Source of the DNA: Bifidobacterium vespertilionis
GTDB lineage: Bacteria; Actinomycetota; Actinomycetes; Actinomycetales; Bifidobacteriaceae
NCBI RefSeq assembly: GCF_008698145.1
Contig: NZ_RZNZ01000002.1
Span: 49,456 to 113,455 of the forward strand
Direction: 5' to 3'
DNA length: 64,000 nucleotides
The notes below the pieces were generated by a model, which ran no database searches, was not told the origin of the DNA, and saw only the letters and a program-made list of their open reading frames with translations. Of this stretch, positions 1 to 9,127 are shown piece by piece. Made by a program: the position numbers and the translations under genes. How positions within the stretch are numbered: position 1 is the first letter of the stretch; the number at the start of each line of letters is the position of its first letter.

Positions 1-313
1 CCTTCACGAAGCTCGGCCGGTTGCCCTTGCGCACGTCGGCGAACAGCGTGAACTGCGAGATGGACAGGATTTCCCCGCCCACGTCCTGGATCGACTGGTT
101 CATCTTGCCCTGCGCGTCCTCGAACACCCGCAGGTTCAGGATCTTGTGCGCCAGCCATGCGATCTCGTCGTCGCCGTCCGAATCCTGCACGCCCACCAGC
201 AGCACATATCCCAGGCCGATCTGCTGGGGTTCGAAGGTGGGGTCGATCTCGCCGCTGGCCTCGTCGACCACATCGACGCTCGCCTGACTCACACGCTGCA
301 ATACGATTCTCAT
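1..313 (-). CDS. dtd: D-aminoacyl-tRNA deacylase (partial, cut by window edge)
   Basis: The first 104 codons of Dtd, a homodimeric cytosolic enzyme that hydrolyses D-amino acids (and glycine mischarged on tRNA-Ala) from tRNA. The translation begins [13 protein letters not shown], the standard Dtd start, and carries the catalytic SQFTL motif near residue 88, followed by [11 protein letters not shown]. The C-terminal third, with the second active-site motif, lies outside the window. The ATG at 313 is the natural family start. The gene reads away from everything else here, with an 800-base repeat-filled gap behind it. Confidence in family is high; completeness cannot be judged. Confidence 0.93.
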   Translation of the reverse strand, partial: MRIVLQRVSQASVDVVDEASGEIDPTFEPQQIGLGYVLLVGVQDSDGDDEIAWLAHKILNLRVFEDAQGKMNQSIQDVGGEILSISQFTLFADVRKGNRPSFVK

Positions 314-473
314 GCGTTCCACTGTAGCCGATCGGACGGGCGGGGCGGCTGGGCTGCTCAACCGGGCCGGGCGATCGGACGGGGCGGGCGATCGGGCTGC
401 CTAACCGGAGGCATTGGTCGGAGGCGTGGGTCGGAGGCGTGGGGCGGAGGCATTGGCCGGTCCGCCTGTGCCG

Positions 474-662
474 TGACGCGGGGTGTGACTGGGCGTGTGA
501 CGCGGGGTGTGACCCGGCGTGCGTTGTGACCCGGCGTGTGACATGGTGTGGACGCACCCGGTCACGGGGCATCAAAAACGTTGAAATAAAGCCATTTTAA
601 AACCCCTGTGACCGGGAATGGGCACACCCGGTCACACCCCGCGTCACAACGCACGCCATGTC
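474..662. repeat. GTGAC/GTCAC-rich intergenic element, copy 1
   Basis: About ten GTGAC words on the left and GTCAC words on the right flank a conserved AT-rich core (CAAAAACGTTGAAATAAAGC, about 571-591). The whole is a degenerate inverted repeat. Related elements with the same core organisation lie at 9335-9560 (opposite orientation, near-identical core) and 28969-29190 (divergent core). No ORF with plausible coding character lies here. Confidence 0.8.
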
Positions 663-758
663 ACGCCCCCGATCGCGCCCGGCCCCGCCTGCCCACTCCC
701 GACTGCCCACACCCGATCGCGCCCGGCCCCGCCTGCCCACTCCCGGCCACGTCCGGCC

Positions 759-920
759 GCAAACTGGGCAAATCGGGATCATCGCAACGCAAACTGGGCA
801 AACCAGGACGTTCGATTTGCAAACTGGGCAGAACGGAACATCTGGAGGCCGATTTTGGCGTCCAGACGACCAGATCTGCCCAGTTCACAAAACAACAGTC
901 CCGATCTGCCCAGTCTGCGA
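759..920. repeat. 30-bp-phased inverted array, CTGGGCA family, copy 1
   Basis: AAACTGGGCA occurs at 761, 791 and 821, exactly 30 bp apart. After a central segment (CATCTGGAGGCC...GGCGTCCAGACG) the complement TGCCCAGT follows at 878 and 908, again 30 bp apart. The array is therefore three units facing two units around an imperfect dyad. Copies with the same phase lie at 9150-9312 and 58314-58445. With the adjacent GTGAC element it forms a composite block of about 460 bp that recurs inverted at 9128-9560. The remaining gap, 920-1111, shows nothing else recognisable except the ribosome binding site of the next gene. Confidence 0.85.
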
Positions 921-1111
921 CACAACAGGGGGCACAAACATTACAACCGGACAGAACCCGAAACCATCCCCCCACGATGTGGAAACGGGGGATCCAAAAG
1001 CCGGGCCGCATTCGCCCCGTGGCGTCCTCATCCGTATGCTTGACCGGGCCAATTGAACAAGTACGTAGTCAAGATTGAATCTACGATGCTATTGCCAAGG
1101 AAAGGAATCCG

Positions 1112-1453
1112 ATGAAGAAAACCATCAGCGCGATGCTGGGCGCGGCCATGCTCATTGCCCTGGGATCCTGCGGCGCCGGCGAGCCTGCGGAGCAGAAGAG
1201 CGAGGCGGCGCAGCCCACGCTCTCCTCCATCACCGTCAACTACACCGGCTCCACCGATCCGGACACCACGATCAGCGATCTGAGCAACATGGAGGTGACC
1301 GGCCAGTACAGCGACGGCGCGACGAAGACCCCGGAGGGATGCGAGCTGCTGAGCCCGGTGACGCTGAAGCCCGGCACCACCTATCTGGTGACCGTGGTGT
1401 GCGGCAGCGTGACCGGCGACACGACCGTGACCGGCAGCGGCGAGGCGCAGTGA
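1112..1453 (+). CDS. Small putative lipoprotein with Ig-like fold
   Basis: A 113-residue exported protein. Residues 1-20 form a lipoprotein signal peptide (KK, then a hydrophobic stretch) ending in lipobox LGSC, with the lipidated Cys at 20. The mature part (about 90 residues) is rich in Thr, Ser, Gly and Val, and alternating strands such as SITVNYTGSTDPDTTISDL suggest a small bacterial Ig-like beta sandwich. AAGGAAAGG lies 8-10 bases before the ATG. It stands alone between a repeat block and the convergent tmRNA gene. No specific family was recognised, so function is unknown. Confidence 0.72.
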   Translation: MKKTISAMLGAAMLIALGSCGAGEPAEQKSEAAQPTLSSITVNYTGSTDPDTTISDLSNMEVTGQYSDGATKTPEGCELLSPVTLKPGTTYLVTVVCGSVTGDTTVTGSGEAQ

Positions 1454-1575
1454 TGCGGAGTCGGTGACGGCGGGCATTTGGCGGGCCGGTGGCGATAGTA
1501 CGGCGGCCCGCCGCGCGATGCCCAAGGTGTGCGCAATATGACGCTCAATAGCGCGCAATATGCGCGGAATATGAA

Positions 1576-1619
1576 AGAGGGCTTGGAATCGTTGGTTTTT
1601 CAACGTTTCCAAGCCCTCT
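1576..1619 (-). terminator. Hairpin terminator of tmRNA, possibly bidirectional
   Basis: AGAGGGCTTGGAA and its complement TTCCAAGCCCTCT enclose a second short stem (CGTTG/CAACG). On the minus strand the hairpin begins 8 bases after the tmRNA 3' end and is followed by TTTCAT. It could also stop transcription from the lipoprotein gene on the plus strand. Confidence 0.8.
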
Positions 1620-1626
1620 GGCTTTG

Positions 1627-2020
1627 TGGAGCTGCGGGGAATTGAACCCCGGTCCGATGACCGAACCCTCAGTCTTCTACGTGCGTAGTCTGCTGGCCGT
1701 ATGGCATTTTTTCTGCCCCCATCTGTGTCGCAGACAACCGATGGCGGGCATATCCACAGTTAAAGTCCCGACGTCGCCCTGCGGCCCGGCGACATCAGCA
1801 AGTCTTCTAAACGACGCTCAGCTTCTCCCCGAAGACATGAGAGAGTGAACGGAGCGGCTGCTCACTGGTTAATCCTGGCGCGAAGCTCAGGCAGCGAGAG
1901 CGAACTCAGTGCGGTTAGATTTAGCACTTATTCTTTTGCAGGGGACATCCACGAGCGGACCCTGCGTTCTCGGCACGCTTCCCTGCGACGAACAGGTCAC
2001 CGTCGAAACCGATCAGCCCC
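1627..2020 (-). ncRNA. ssrA: Transfer-messenger RNA (tmRNA)
   Basis: About 394 nt. The 5' end GGGGCTGATCGGTTTCGAC and the 3' end GGTTCAATTCCCCGCAGCTCCA form the alanyl-tRNA-like acceptor and T arm; GGGGCTG pairs with CAGCTCC with one G-U. The mRNA-like part, at 1887-1925 on the minus strand, encodes the tag AKSNRTEFALAA followed by TGA; the tag sequence points to Bifidobacterium. After the discriminator A the genome reads CAA, so the terminal CCA is probably added enzymatically. Its partner gene smpB is at 36039-36512. tmRNA rescues stalled ribosomes and tags the nascent chains for proteolysis. Confidence 0.96.
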
Positions 2021-2163
2021 AATCTTGAATTATCAAGCTTCCGACCATTTCCGTATGGATCCGGACGGACATTTCAATTTACCACAGTTGATACAACAAA
2101 TCAAATCGGACGATTATTCCCAAGGCCTTCCCATCGTCCCCTCGGGCGGGTAGGTTGGAACCC

Positions 2164-3984
2164 ATGAGTTCCAAAGCATTACGAATGTCCACCATGTTCC
2201 TGCGCACTCTGCGCGAGGACCCCGCGGACGCGGACGTCGATTCGGCCAAGCTGCTCCAGCGCGCCGGCTACATCCGCAAGGCCGCGCCCGGCATCTGGAC
2301 CTGGCTGCCGCTGGGCCTGAGCGTCCTCAACAAGATCGAGGCGATCATCCGCGAGGAGATCAACGGCATCGGCGCCCAGGAGGTCCACTTCCCGGCCCTG
2401 CTGCCGCGCGAGCCCTACGAGGCCACCCACCGCTGGGAGGAGTATGGCGACAACATCTTCCGTCTCAAGGACCGCCACCAGGCCGACTACCTGCTCGCGC
2501 CCACCCATGAGGAGATGTTCACCCTGCTGGTCAAGGACATGTACTCGTCCTACAAGGACCTGCCCGTCACCCTGTACCAGATCCAGACCAAGTACCGCGA
2601 CGAGTTCCGCCCGCGCGCCGGCCTGATCCGCGGCCGCGAGTTCATCATGAAGGACGCCTACTCCTTCACCATCGACGAGGAGGGCATGCGCAAGGCGTAC
2701 CACGACGAGCGCGGCGCCTACGAGCGCATCTTCCAGCGCCTCGACCTCAAGTACGTGCCGGTGTTCGCCATGTCCGGCCCCATGGGCGGCTCCGCCTCCG
2801 AGGAGTTCCTGGCCCCCATGGCCATCGGTGAGGACACCTTCGCACTGGCCCCTTCCGGCAAGGCGTGGAACGTCGAGGCCCTGACCACTCCGGAACTGCC
2901 CGAGATCGACAGCTCGAACACCCCCGCCGCCTCCAAGCGCCCCACCCCGGACGCCAAGAGCATCGAGAACATGATCGCGCGCGCCAATGCGGACAACCCG
3001 CGTGCGGACGGCCGCGAGTGGCAGGCTTCGGACATCCTCAAGAACGTGGTCATCACCGTCAAGCACCCCGAGGACGCGGACCACGACGAGCCGTGGCGCG
3101 AGGTCATCGTGGTGGGCGTGCCCGGCGACCGCACGGTGGACATGAAGCGTCTGGAGGCTCAGTTCGCGCCGGCCGAGCTTGAGGAGGCCACCGAGGAGGA
3201 CCTCAAGAAGCATCCCGAGCTGGTCCCCGGCTACATCGGTCCGATGGTCCTCGGACCGCAGGCCAAGGCCGCCGGCGTGGAGGAGCCCGTGCGCTACTTC
3301 GTGGACGCGCATGTGGTCAAGGGCTCCGCATGGTTCACCGGCGCCGACGAGAACGAGGTCGACTACTACGATCTGGTCTACGGCCGCGATTTTGAGGCGG
3401 ATGGCCGCGTGGAGGCCGTCGAGGTCCGTCACGGCGACATGAGCCCGGACGGCTCCGGCCCGCTCAGCTTCGAGCGCGGCGTGGAGATCGGCCAGGTCTT
3501 CCAGCTGGGTCTCAAGTACTCCAACGCGCTGGACCTCAAGGTGCTCGACCAGAACGGCAAGACCGTCCCGGTGTGGATGGGCTGCTATGGCATCGGCGTC
3601 TCCCGCGTGCTCGCCTGCATCGCCGAGACCCATCATGACGACGCCGGTCTGGCGTGGCCCGCGGTCATCGCCCCGGCCCAGGTGCATGTGGTGGCCACCG
3701 GCAAGGATCAGGCCGCCTTCGACGCCGCCGAGAAGCTGGTGGACGAGCTGGAGGAGCGCGGCATCGAGGTCATCTACGACGACCGTCCGAAGGTCTCCCC
3801 GGGCGTGAAGTTCAAGGATGCCGAGCTGATCGGCGTGCCGCTGATCGCCGTCGCCGGCCGCGACACCGTGAACAACGGCACCATCGAGATCCGCAACCGC
3901 GACGGTTCGGACAAGGTCGCTGTGGCGGCGGCTGACGCCGCCGCCACGCTGGCGGACCGCCTCGCGGCCCTGCTGCAGCGCTGA
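2164..3984 (+). CDS. proS: Prolyl-tRNA synthetase, bacterial type with editing domain
   Basis: 606 residues. Class II synthetase charging tRNA-Pro in the cytosol. Motif 2 is in [19 protein letters not shown] near residue 142; a long insertion (about residues 220-400, including [25 protein letters not shown]) is the INS domain that edits Ala-tRNA-Pro; motif 3 GCYGIGVSR is near 475; an anticodon-binding domain ends the protein. A TTG nine bases upstream is open, but the ATG at 2164 gives the usual start [19 protein letters not shown]. Transcription is away from the tmRNA gene. Length is normal for the long bacterial form. Confidence 0.96.
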   Translation: MSSKALRMSTMFLRTLREDPADADVDSAKLLQRAGYIRKAAPGIWTWLPLGLSVLNKIEAIIREEINGIGAQEVHFPALLPREPYEATHRWEEYGDNIFRLKDRHQADYLLAPTHEEMFTLLVKDMYSSYKDLPVTLYQIQTKYRDEFRPRAGLIRGREFIMKDAYSFTIDEEGMRKAYHDERGAYERIFQRLDLKYVPVFAMSGPMGGSASEEFLAPMAIGEDTFALAPSGKAWNVEALTTPELPEIDSSNTPAASKRPTPDAKSIENMIARANADNPRADGREWQASDILKNVVITVKHPEDADHDEPWREVIVVGVPGDRTVDMKRLEAQFAPAELEEATEEDLKKHPELVPGYIGPMVLGPQAKAAGVEEPVRYFVDAHVVKGSAWFTGADENEVDYYDLVYGRDFEADGRVEAVEVRHGDMSPDGSGPLSFERGVEIGQVFQLGLKYSNALDLKVLDQNGKTVPVWMGCYGIGVSRVLACIAETHHDDAGLAWPAVIAPAQVHVVATGKDQAAFDAAEKLVDELEERGIEVIYDDRPKVSPGVKFKDAELIGVPLIAVAGRDTVNNGTIEIRNRDGSDKVAVAAADAAATLADRLAALLQR

Positions 3985-4011
3985 ACGAAGAGCTGAAAGC
4001 GTCGATAGCGC

Positions 4012-4046
4012 AACAGGCCCGCCCGGAAAAACCGGGCGGGCCTGTT
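4012..4046 (+). terminator. Intrinsic terminator of proS
   Basis: AACAGGCCCGCCCGG and CCGGGCGGGCCTGTT form a 15-bp perfect stem with an AAAAA loop, 28 bases after the proS stop. Confidence 0.9.
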
Positions 4047-4130
4047 TCATGTCCTTTTTCATGTTCGCACGGTCTATGGAACGAGGTGCGGTTGATGGGT
4101 GCGGCTGGGTATCGGGCGGTTTCTGCGTGG

Positions 4131-4335
4131 TATCTGCATAATCAGGGGTACTTTTGCCCTTTTGCAGACACCTATCTGCATAATCGGGGTGATCGACGCG
4201 GCCGCTTCGGCCGATGAGCGCCGAATTGAAACGTTTGAATTAGTTTGTTCGGCATCGGGGATGAGGATGACCGTCCCTGATTATGCAGATAGGTGTCTGC
4301 AAAAATCGAAATGTACCCCTGATTATGCAGTTGTG
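4131..4335. repeat. 42-bp-phased inverted element (CTGCATAATCAGGGG family)
   Basis: TATCTGCATAATCAGGGG begins at 4131 and recurs at 4173 (42 bp). On the other side of a roughly 90-base centre its complement begins at 4275 and 4317, also 42 bp apart. The spacer between units (CTTTTGCAGACACC) is conserved too. The arrangement is two units facing two units around a central segment. Its right end overlaps the 3' end of the convergent gene that follows by about 13 bases. Confidence 0.8.
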
Positions 4336-5270
4336 GCCCATGGTGCCCTCCACAGGTGACGGGGCACGACATCCCAAAGAGGTTTGCGGGTTCTTCTTCG
4401 TCCGTCGCAGATCTGACGAACGGTCATTCTCGGGCGCAGGGGTACCGGGACGCCGAGCACGGCCTCGCATTTCGTCGCGATGCGTTGTGCCAGTCGTTCC
4501 TCACCCTCCTCGCTGCGCAGATCCACCACCGTGACTTTGATGTAAATCCATCCCAGATCTTCCAACTCCTCCCGCCGTTGGTCGTCGCGCAATACCTGAT
4601 CCCCACTGAATCGATGGTAGTTCCCGTCATATTCAATGGCTATGCGGAGCTCCGGATAAGCATTGTCCAGAAAGATAATTCGGCCATTGGGCAGCCGAAC
4701 CGGATGATTCACCACCGGTTCGGGCAGGCCGTACATCATCGGGACCAATCGCGTGCGCGTCTCCTGGGAGGAGTCGGTGCCTTCCTGCATCAGCGCGAGC
4801 GCCCGGTGGCAATTGCGAATGCCGTGGAAATGATCGGCTCGCCCAAGATAGGCATGAAAGTCCTCCAAGGAGGCGCGGGTCAGCCGCCTGTCCCGACGCA
4901 TCAGGGATTCTCCCAGCACGATGAGTTCCTTGAGAGTCAGTATGCCGGCATAGTGCGCCCATGTGCACACGGGCGTGGTGCACAGCACGGTCCTTCCGAT
5001 GGGTGCCGCTTCTATTGGACCCGTCCATGACAGGAAACGCACGCCTTTGATCCGGCCCTTGCCGTTCTGATCCGCCACCACCACATCCATGTCGGTGCGG
5101 CGACGTTCGGCCTCGGGCTCGATGGGCTTCTCCACGGCGAGCAGCTCCAAGGCGTCGGACCTTGCGAAGACCAGCGGATGCTTGGTGCGGCGCTGCAGGG
5201 CGTCGCATGCCTCGAAACGACGGCGCTTCAGATCGGTGAGTGCTTCCAGTGAGTATGATTCGGTGCTCAT
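4323..5270 (-). CDS. Putative DUF559-type endonuclease/regulator-like protein
   Basis: 315 residues from the ATG at 5270. The C-terminal third has the pattern of a restriction-like fold of the DUF559/Vsr type: IAIEYDGNYHRF supplies the acidic metal ligand, then DQRREELEDLGWIYIKVT gives the usual conserved strand. The first 180 residues resemble the helical N-terminal part of actinobacterial 'AbiEi/DUF559' proteins, but I see no clear helix-turn-helix. A second start at 5297 is possible. The stop codon and last few codons lie inside the 42-bp-phased repeat. It may act on DNA; substrate unknown. Confidence 0.6.
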   Translation of the reverse strand: MSTESYSLEALTDLKRRRFEACDALQRRTKHPLVFARSDALELLAVEKPIEPEAERRRTDMDVVVADQNGKGRIKGVRFLSWTGPIEAAPIGRTVLCTTPVCTWAHYAGILTLKELIVLGESLMRRDRRLTRASLEDFHAYLGRADHFHGIRNCHRALALMQEGTDSSQETRTRLVPMMYGLPEPVVNHPVRLPNGRIIFLDNAYPELRIAIEYDGNYHRFSGDQVLRDDQRREELEDLGWIYIKVTVVDLRSEEGEERLAQRIATKCEAVLGVPVPLRPRMTVRQICDGRRRTRKPLWDVVPRHLWRAPWATTA

Positions 5271-5349
5271 GCCTTCGACGCTATCCGGTTCTTCCATCCG
5301 GCGAAAGCCCGAACCGTCCCGCGGTGCACAAGTGGATATCTCGTGTCGC

Positions 5350-5400
5350 TGTGGATGAATGTGGCCCGAAATGGCGGGGTTATGCAGGGGCTTATCCACA
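5350..5400. promoter_or_regulatory. Pair of DnaA-box-like sites upstream of ssb
   Basis: A perfect TTATCCACA lies at 5392-5400 and an inverted 8/9 match, TGTGGATGA, at 5350-5358. They sit in the 408-base gap between the divergent genes at 5270 and 5679. Two sites are too few for an origin, and no dnaA or dnaN is near. The rest of the gap (5401-5678) shows nothing recognisable except the ssb ribosome binding site AAGGAAAGG. Confidence 0.35.
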
Positions 5401-5678
5401 CAACGCGCTACGACACGCGCGAAACCATGGCTTGGGGGGACACATTCGCGCACATCGGCCCGCGCGGCTTGAGGGCGGCGGCACCGATGGGGCACAGTGG
5501 GCATCACCGCTCAGGACGCGGCGCCGGACGGCACGGCGGGGAAAGGACCATCTCAGTCATCCCTCACTCTTCCCCATGCGTGTCCCTGCTGAGACGCCGC
5601 GGCCCGAAGCGGGCCAATGTCATCCCGGCCAAGACCGGGACCCTATAACCGCAAACAGCCACAAGGAAAGGAACCAAC

Positions 5679-6710
5679 ATGGCACAGCAAGGCATCGTCA
5701 CCATCAACGGATATGTGGGAGGCAAACCCCGCCGCCTGGGGCAGGAGGGAGGCACGCCCATCAGCGTGTTCAACATGGGCACCACGCGCAGCTTCTTCAG
5801 TCAGGCCAGCGGACAGTGGGTGGATCTGCCCACGCTCTGGGTCAAGGTGAAGGCGTTCCGTTCGCTGGCCCTCAACGTGCTGGATTCGGTCCACAAGGGG
5901 GAGCCAGTGATCGTGACCGGCCAGATCGGCATGGAGGAGTGGACCGATCGCGACGGCCGGCAGCAGACCACCATCGTGATCAACGCCACGAACATCGGGC
6001 ACGATCTGAACACCGGCCGGTCGGTGTTCACCAAAATGCCGCGCAATAACCAGAACGGGCAGGGCGACCAGCAGAATGGCCAGAATGCCCCTGGAGATCC
6101 TCAGCAGAACGGCGAGGGCCGGGATCCCTTCAATGAGTCGCAGGGGTACGGTGCCAACCAAGGATACGGCGGCAACCAGGGCTACGGCGGCAACCAGGGA
6201 TTTGGTAATCAGGGCGATCAGGGTTACGGCGGCAATCAACAGTGGAACAATCAGCAGGGCAGCAACCAGCAGGCCAGTGGCGGCCCGGGGTACGGCAATC
6301 AGGGGTATGCCAACCAGCGAGGATATGGCGTCGGCGATGGGGGCGGCGCGTCCGGTCCGATGAACGGGATGCCGGGGCCGTCCGGGCAATCCGCGCCGGG
6401 TGCCTTCGATCGGGGCGTTGCCGATGCCGGCCCGTCGGCATGGTCCCAGCGCAATCAGCAGTCCTCGCAGCAGCCGCCCGTCCGCGCTCAGGAGCAATCG
6501 TCGCAGACCGGCATTCAGACCACGCAGACGTCGTCGCTTCAGTCCGGCGCCGCTCCGGGCTCGCAGCCGGGGGATGCTGCGCAGTCGGGGGAGTCCTCGC
6601 AGTCCACCACGGTTCAGCAGTCCGCCTTGTCTCAGCAGTCCGCCCCCGCACCGGCGGTTCAGACCGACAGCTTCGGCACCGAAACGGAGAATGGGAATGA
6701 GGAATTCTGA
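5679..6710 (+). CDS. ssb: Single-stranded DNA-binding protein with long disordered tail
   Basis: 343 residues, about twice the usual SSB length. Residues 1-115 form the OB fold (VTINGYVGG..., DLPTLWVKVKAFRSLALNVLDSVHKGEPVIVTGQI). From about 120 the chain is a low-complexity tail of Gln, Asn, Gly and Tyr with iterations of GYGGNQ, then Ser/Gln-rich sequence. It ends ENGNEEF: a terminal Phe after acidic residues, but not the canonical DDDIPF tip that recruits repair partners. AAGGAAAGG precedes the ATG. It stands alone, not beside rpsF/rpsR, so it may be a second SSB. SSB coats ssDNA during replication and recombination. Confidence 0.9.
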   Translation: MAQQGIVTINGYVGGKPRRLGQEGGTPISVFNMGTTRSFFSQASGQWVDLPTLWVKVKAFRSLALNVLDSVHKGEPVIVTGQIGMEEWTDRDGRQQTTIVINATNIGHDLNTGRSVFTKMPRNNQNGQGDQQNGQNAPGDPQQNGEGRDPFNESQGYGANQGYGGNQGYGGNQGFGNQGDQGYGGNQQWNNQQGSNQQASGGPGYGNQGYANQRGYGVGDGGGASGPMNGMPGPSGQSAPGAFDRGVADAGPSAWSQRNQQSSQQPPVRAQEQSSQTGIQTTQTSSLQSGAAPGSQPGDAAQSGESSQSTTVQQSALSQQSAPAPAVQTDSFGTETENGNEEF

Positions 6711-6870
6711 GCGCGGGCGGCGGGCTCGAGGTCGGCTGCGGAACGAAACCAAGACCAGACCGCGGACCAGATCCGGCGATCAACCCCGCGGCGGTCGATC
6801 GCCGAGGTCGCCGCCCCTCGCCGGAAGCCCCGCGGGCGCCCGCCCGCTTTCGCTCTGAATTGTGTACCAT

Positions 6871-6934
6871 CGCGAAAGCCCCTCCGAAACGCCGAAATGA
6901 GAAGGGATCGGCGCCCCGGAGGGGCTTTCTCGCG
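6871..6934. terminator. Bidirectional terminator between ssb and pepO
   Basis: GCGAAAGCCCCTCCG (from 6872) pairs with CGGAGGGGCTTTC (to about 6929) across a 30-base loop. The two flanking genes converge here. The 160 bases between the ssb stop and this hairpin show nothing recognisable. Confidence 0.75.
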
Positions 6935-6988
6935 TCAGTGCTGAGTCAACGATGCATCAGCACTGCATCAAGCGATGCGTCGGCGCGA

Positions 6989-9061
6989 CTACCAGATGCG
7001 CACGCGATCGGCCGGGTCGAGCCACATGCCGTCGCCGGGCTTCACATCGAACGCCTCGGCGAACAGGTCCACGTTGCGCACGATGCCGTTGGTGCGGCAC
7101 TCGGCGGGGGAGTGCGGGTCGATCTGCAGGTACTGCTCGGCCAGCTCGTCGCGGTTCTTTGTGCGCCAGATCGAGGCGTAGCTCAGGAAGAAGCGCTGCA
7201 GGCCGGTGAAGCCGTCCATCTCGGGCGCCTCGGCGAGCGCGGCGCGGATCGCCTCGGGGCTGCCGGATTCGGCGCTGGCCGGGTCGATCGCGAAGGCGTA
7301 GGCCTTGAGCGCGATGTTCACGCCGCCCAAATCGCCGATGTTCTCGCCGATCGTCAGCGCGCCGTTGACGTGCGGGGCCTTGCTCGGATCGTCCGCGTAC
7401 TTGGCCTTGAGCTGCTCGGGCACGAAGGCGTTGTACTGCTCGATCAGCGCGTGGGTGCGGGCCTCGAAGTTCTTGCGATCCTCGTCGGTCCACCAGTTGT
7501 TGAGCTTGCCGTCGCCGTCGTACTGCGAGCCCTGGTCGTCGAAGCCGTGGCCGATCTCGTGGCCGATCACCGCGCCGATGCCGCCGTAGTTCGCGGCGTC
7601 GTCCGCCTCCGGGTTGAAGAACGGGGGCTGCAGGATGGCCGCCGGGAACACGATCACGTTCATGGTCGGCTCGTAGTAGGCGTTCACGGTCTGCGGGTTC
7701 ATGAGCCACTCGTCCTTGTCCACCGGCTTGCCCACCTTGGCGAGCTGGTAGCCGGTCTCGTACAGGGCGGAGGCCTTGGCGTTGGCCGCGTAGGGGGCAT
7801 CGGCGCTCACGTCGAGGGCGGAGTAGTCGCGCCAGTGGTTGGTGTAGCCGATCTTCGGGGAGAACTTGGAGAGCTTCTCCAGCGCCTTGGCCTTGGTGGC
7901 CTCGCCCAGCCAGTCGGAGTTCGAGATGGAGACGCGGTAGGCGTCGATCAGGTTGGCGACGAGCTGCTCCATGCGCTCCTTGGAGCTCTCCGGGAAGTGA
8001 CGCTTCACGTACTCGCGGCCCACGTCCTCGCCGCAGGTGGCGTTGACCAGGCTCACGGCGCGCTTCCAGCGGTCGCGCTGGGCCTTGGCGCCGGAGAGCA
8101 CCTTGCCGTAGAAATCGAAGTTGGTCTCGTCGAACTGCTTCGACAGGCCGGAGGCGGCGCCGATGATCGCGTGCACGCGCGCCCACAGCTTCAGATCCTC
8201 CAGATCGGCGGACTTCCAGAAGTCGTTGAGGCCGGTCAGGAAGCTGGGCTCGTGCACGATCACCTTGGCGAACACGGCCTTGAGGTCGATCGGCTGGGCC
8301 TTGGCGGCGCTGGTCGCGTCGTAGGCGGTCTGCCAGGCGTCGATCCAGGCGGCCAGATCGAAATCGGCCAGCGTGGCGGCCAGATCCTCGAAGGAGGTGG
8401 GGTTGTAGGTCTTCACGGAGTCGCGCGTGGCCACGTTGTCCCAGTGGTGCTTGGCGATGCGGGTCTCCACATCAAGGTAGCGCTTGGCGGCCGCGTCGGC
8501 CTCGTCGCCGGAGGCGTAGCCGGCGTTCTCGAGCTGCTTGGCGACCATGGCGACGTAGGCCTCGCGCACGGGCGCGTAGTGGTCGTCGCGGTAGTAGGCC
8601 TCGTCGGGCAGACCCAGACCGGCCTGCTCGATGTGCGCGATGTTGAAGTCGGGATTTCCCGGGTCGCCGAAGATGTACAGACCGAACAGGTCGGGGCCAC
8701 CGGTGGGGTTGAGGATGCCGAGCACGCGGGTCAGCGCGGCCTTGGACTCGGCGGCGTCGATGTCGTCAAGATCGGGGCGGATCGGGTTGATGCCGGCGGC
8801 CTCGATGGCGTCGGTGTCCAGGAAGCTCTTGTACAGGGCCGCGGACTTGGCGGCGGGGCAGTCGTCCTCCTCGAGGATCTCGCGCACCTGCTTTTCGGCG
8901 TCCTCGGCGAGCTTGTCGAAGGAGCCGTAGCGGGAGCGGTCGTCGGGCAGACGATAGGTGTCGATCCACGGGCCGTTCACGTAGCGGAACAGGTCCTCGG
9001 ATGGCTTGGTGACGGAGGAGAAGGATGCCGGATCAAGGCCGGAAGTCAGTGCATTGGTCAT
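6989..9061 (-). CDS. pepO: M13 family zinc endopeptidase (PepO/neprilysin-like)
   Basis: 690 residues, the full length of bacterial M13 oligopeptidases. The zinc motif HEIGH is in VIGHEIGHGFDDQGSQYDGD near residue 500, the third ligand Glu in ENIGDLGGVNIA, and the substrate motif NAYYEP upstream. The C-terminus CRTNGIVRNVDLFAEAFDVKPGDGMW-type block is typical. There is no signal peptide or membrane anchor (MTNALTSGLDPASF), so it is cytosolic and probably degrades imported peptides. The nearest upstream sequence is a repeat block. An oligopeptide importer at 52.6-58.1 kb may provide substrates. Confidence 0.95.
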   Translation of the reverse strand: MTNALTSGLDPASFSSVTKPSEDLFRYVNGPWIDTYRLPDDRSRYGSFDKLAEDAEKQVREILEEDDCPAAKSAALYKSFLDTDAIEAAGINPIRPDLDDIDAAESKAALTRVLGILNPTGGPDLFGLYIFGDPGNPDFNIAHIEQAGLGLPDEAYYRDDHYAPVREAYVAMVAKQLENAGYASGDEADAAAKRYLDVETRIAKHHWDNVATRDSVKTYNPTSFEDLAATLADFDLAAWIDAWQTAYDATSAAKAQPIDLKAVFAKVIVHEPSFLTGLNDFWKSADLEDLKLWARVHAIIGAASGLSKQFDETNFDFYGKVLSGAKAQRDRWKRAVSLVNATCGEDVGREYVKRHFPESSKERMEQLVANLIDAYRVSISNSDWLGEATKAKALEKLSKFSPKIGYTNHWRDYSALDVSADAPYAANAKASALYETGYQLAKVGKPVDKDEWLMNPQTVNAYYEPTMNVIVFPAAILQPPFFNPEADDAANYGGIGAVIGHEIGHGFDDQGSQYDGDGKLNNWWTDEDRKNFEARTHALIEQYNAFVPEQLKAKYADDPSKAPHVNGALTIGENIGDLGGVNIALKAYAFAIDPASAESGSPEAIRAALAEAPEMDGFTGLQRFFLSYASIWRTKNRDELAEQYLQIDPHSPAECRTNGIVRNVDLFAEAFDVKPGDGMWLDPADRVRIW

Positions 9062-9127
9062 GGTCCCAGCCTATCCGCGTTCGGCGACACGGGCGTGCGG
9101 GCGTGCGGGCGTGCGGTGGGCGCGCGG

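Noticed and set aside
759..920. CRISPR-like array of 30-bp units
   Set aside because: The unit reverses orientation around a dyad, repeats and spacers do not have array lengths, copies recur at three loci and no cas gene is present.
1627..2020. tmRNA as integration site of a mobile island
   Set aside because: No integrase gene and no duplicated tmRNA 3' end was seen within the window.
2179..4062. Long open frame opposite proS
   Set aside because: It is the antisense shadow of a GC-rich gene with His/Val/Leu-biased composition; proS motifs lie on the plus strand. The same applies to long antisense frames over pepO, pepX, glmS, GH42 and the importer genes.
5271..5678. Replication origin near ssb
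   Set aside because: Only two DnaA-like sites, and no dnaA, dnaN, recF or AT-rich unwinding region.
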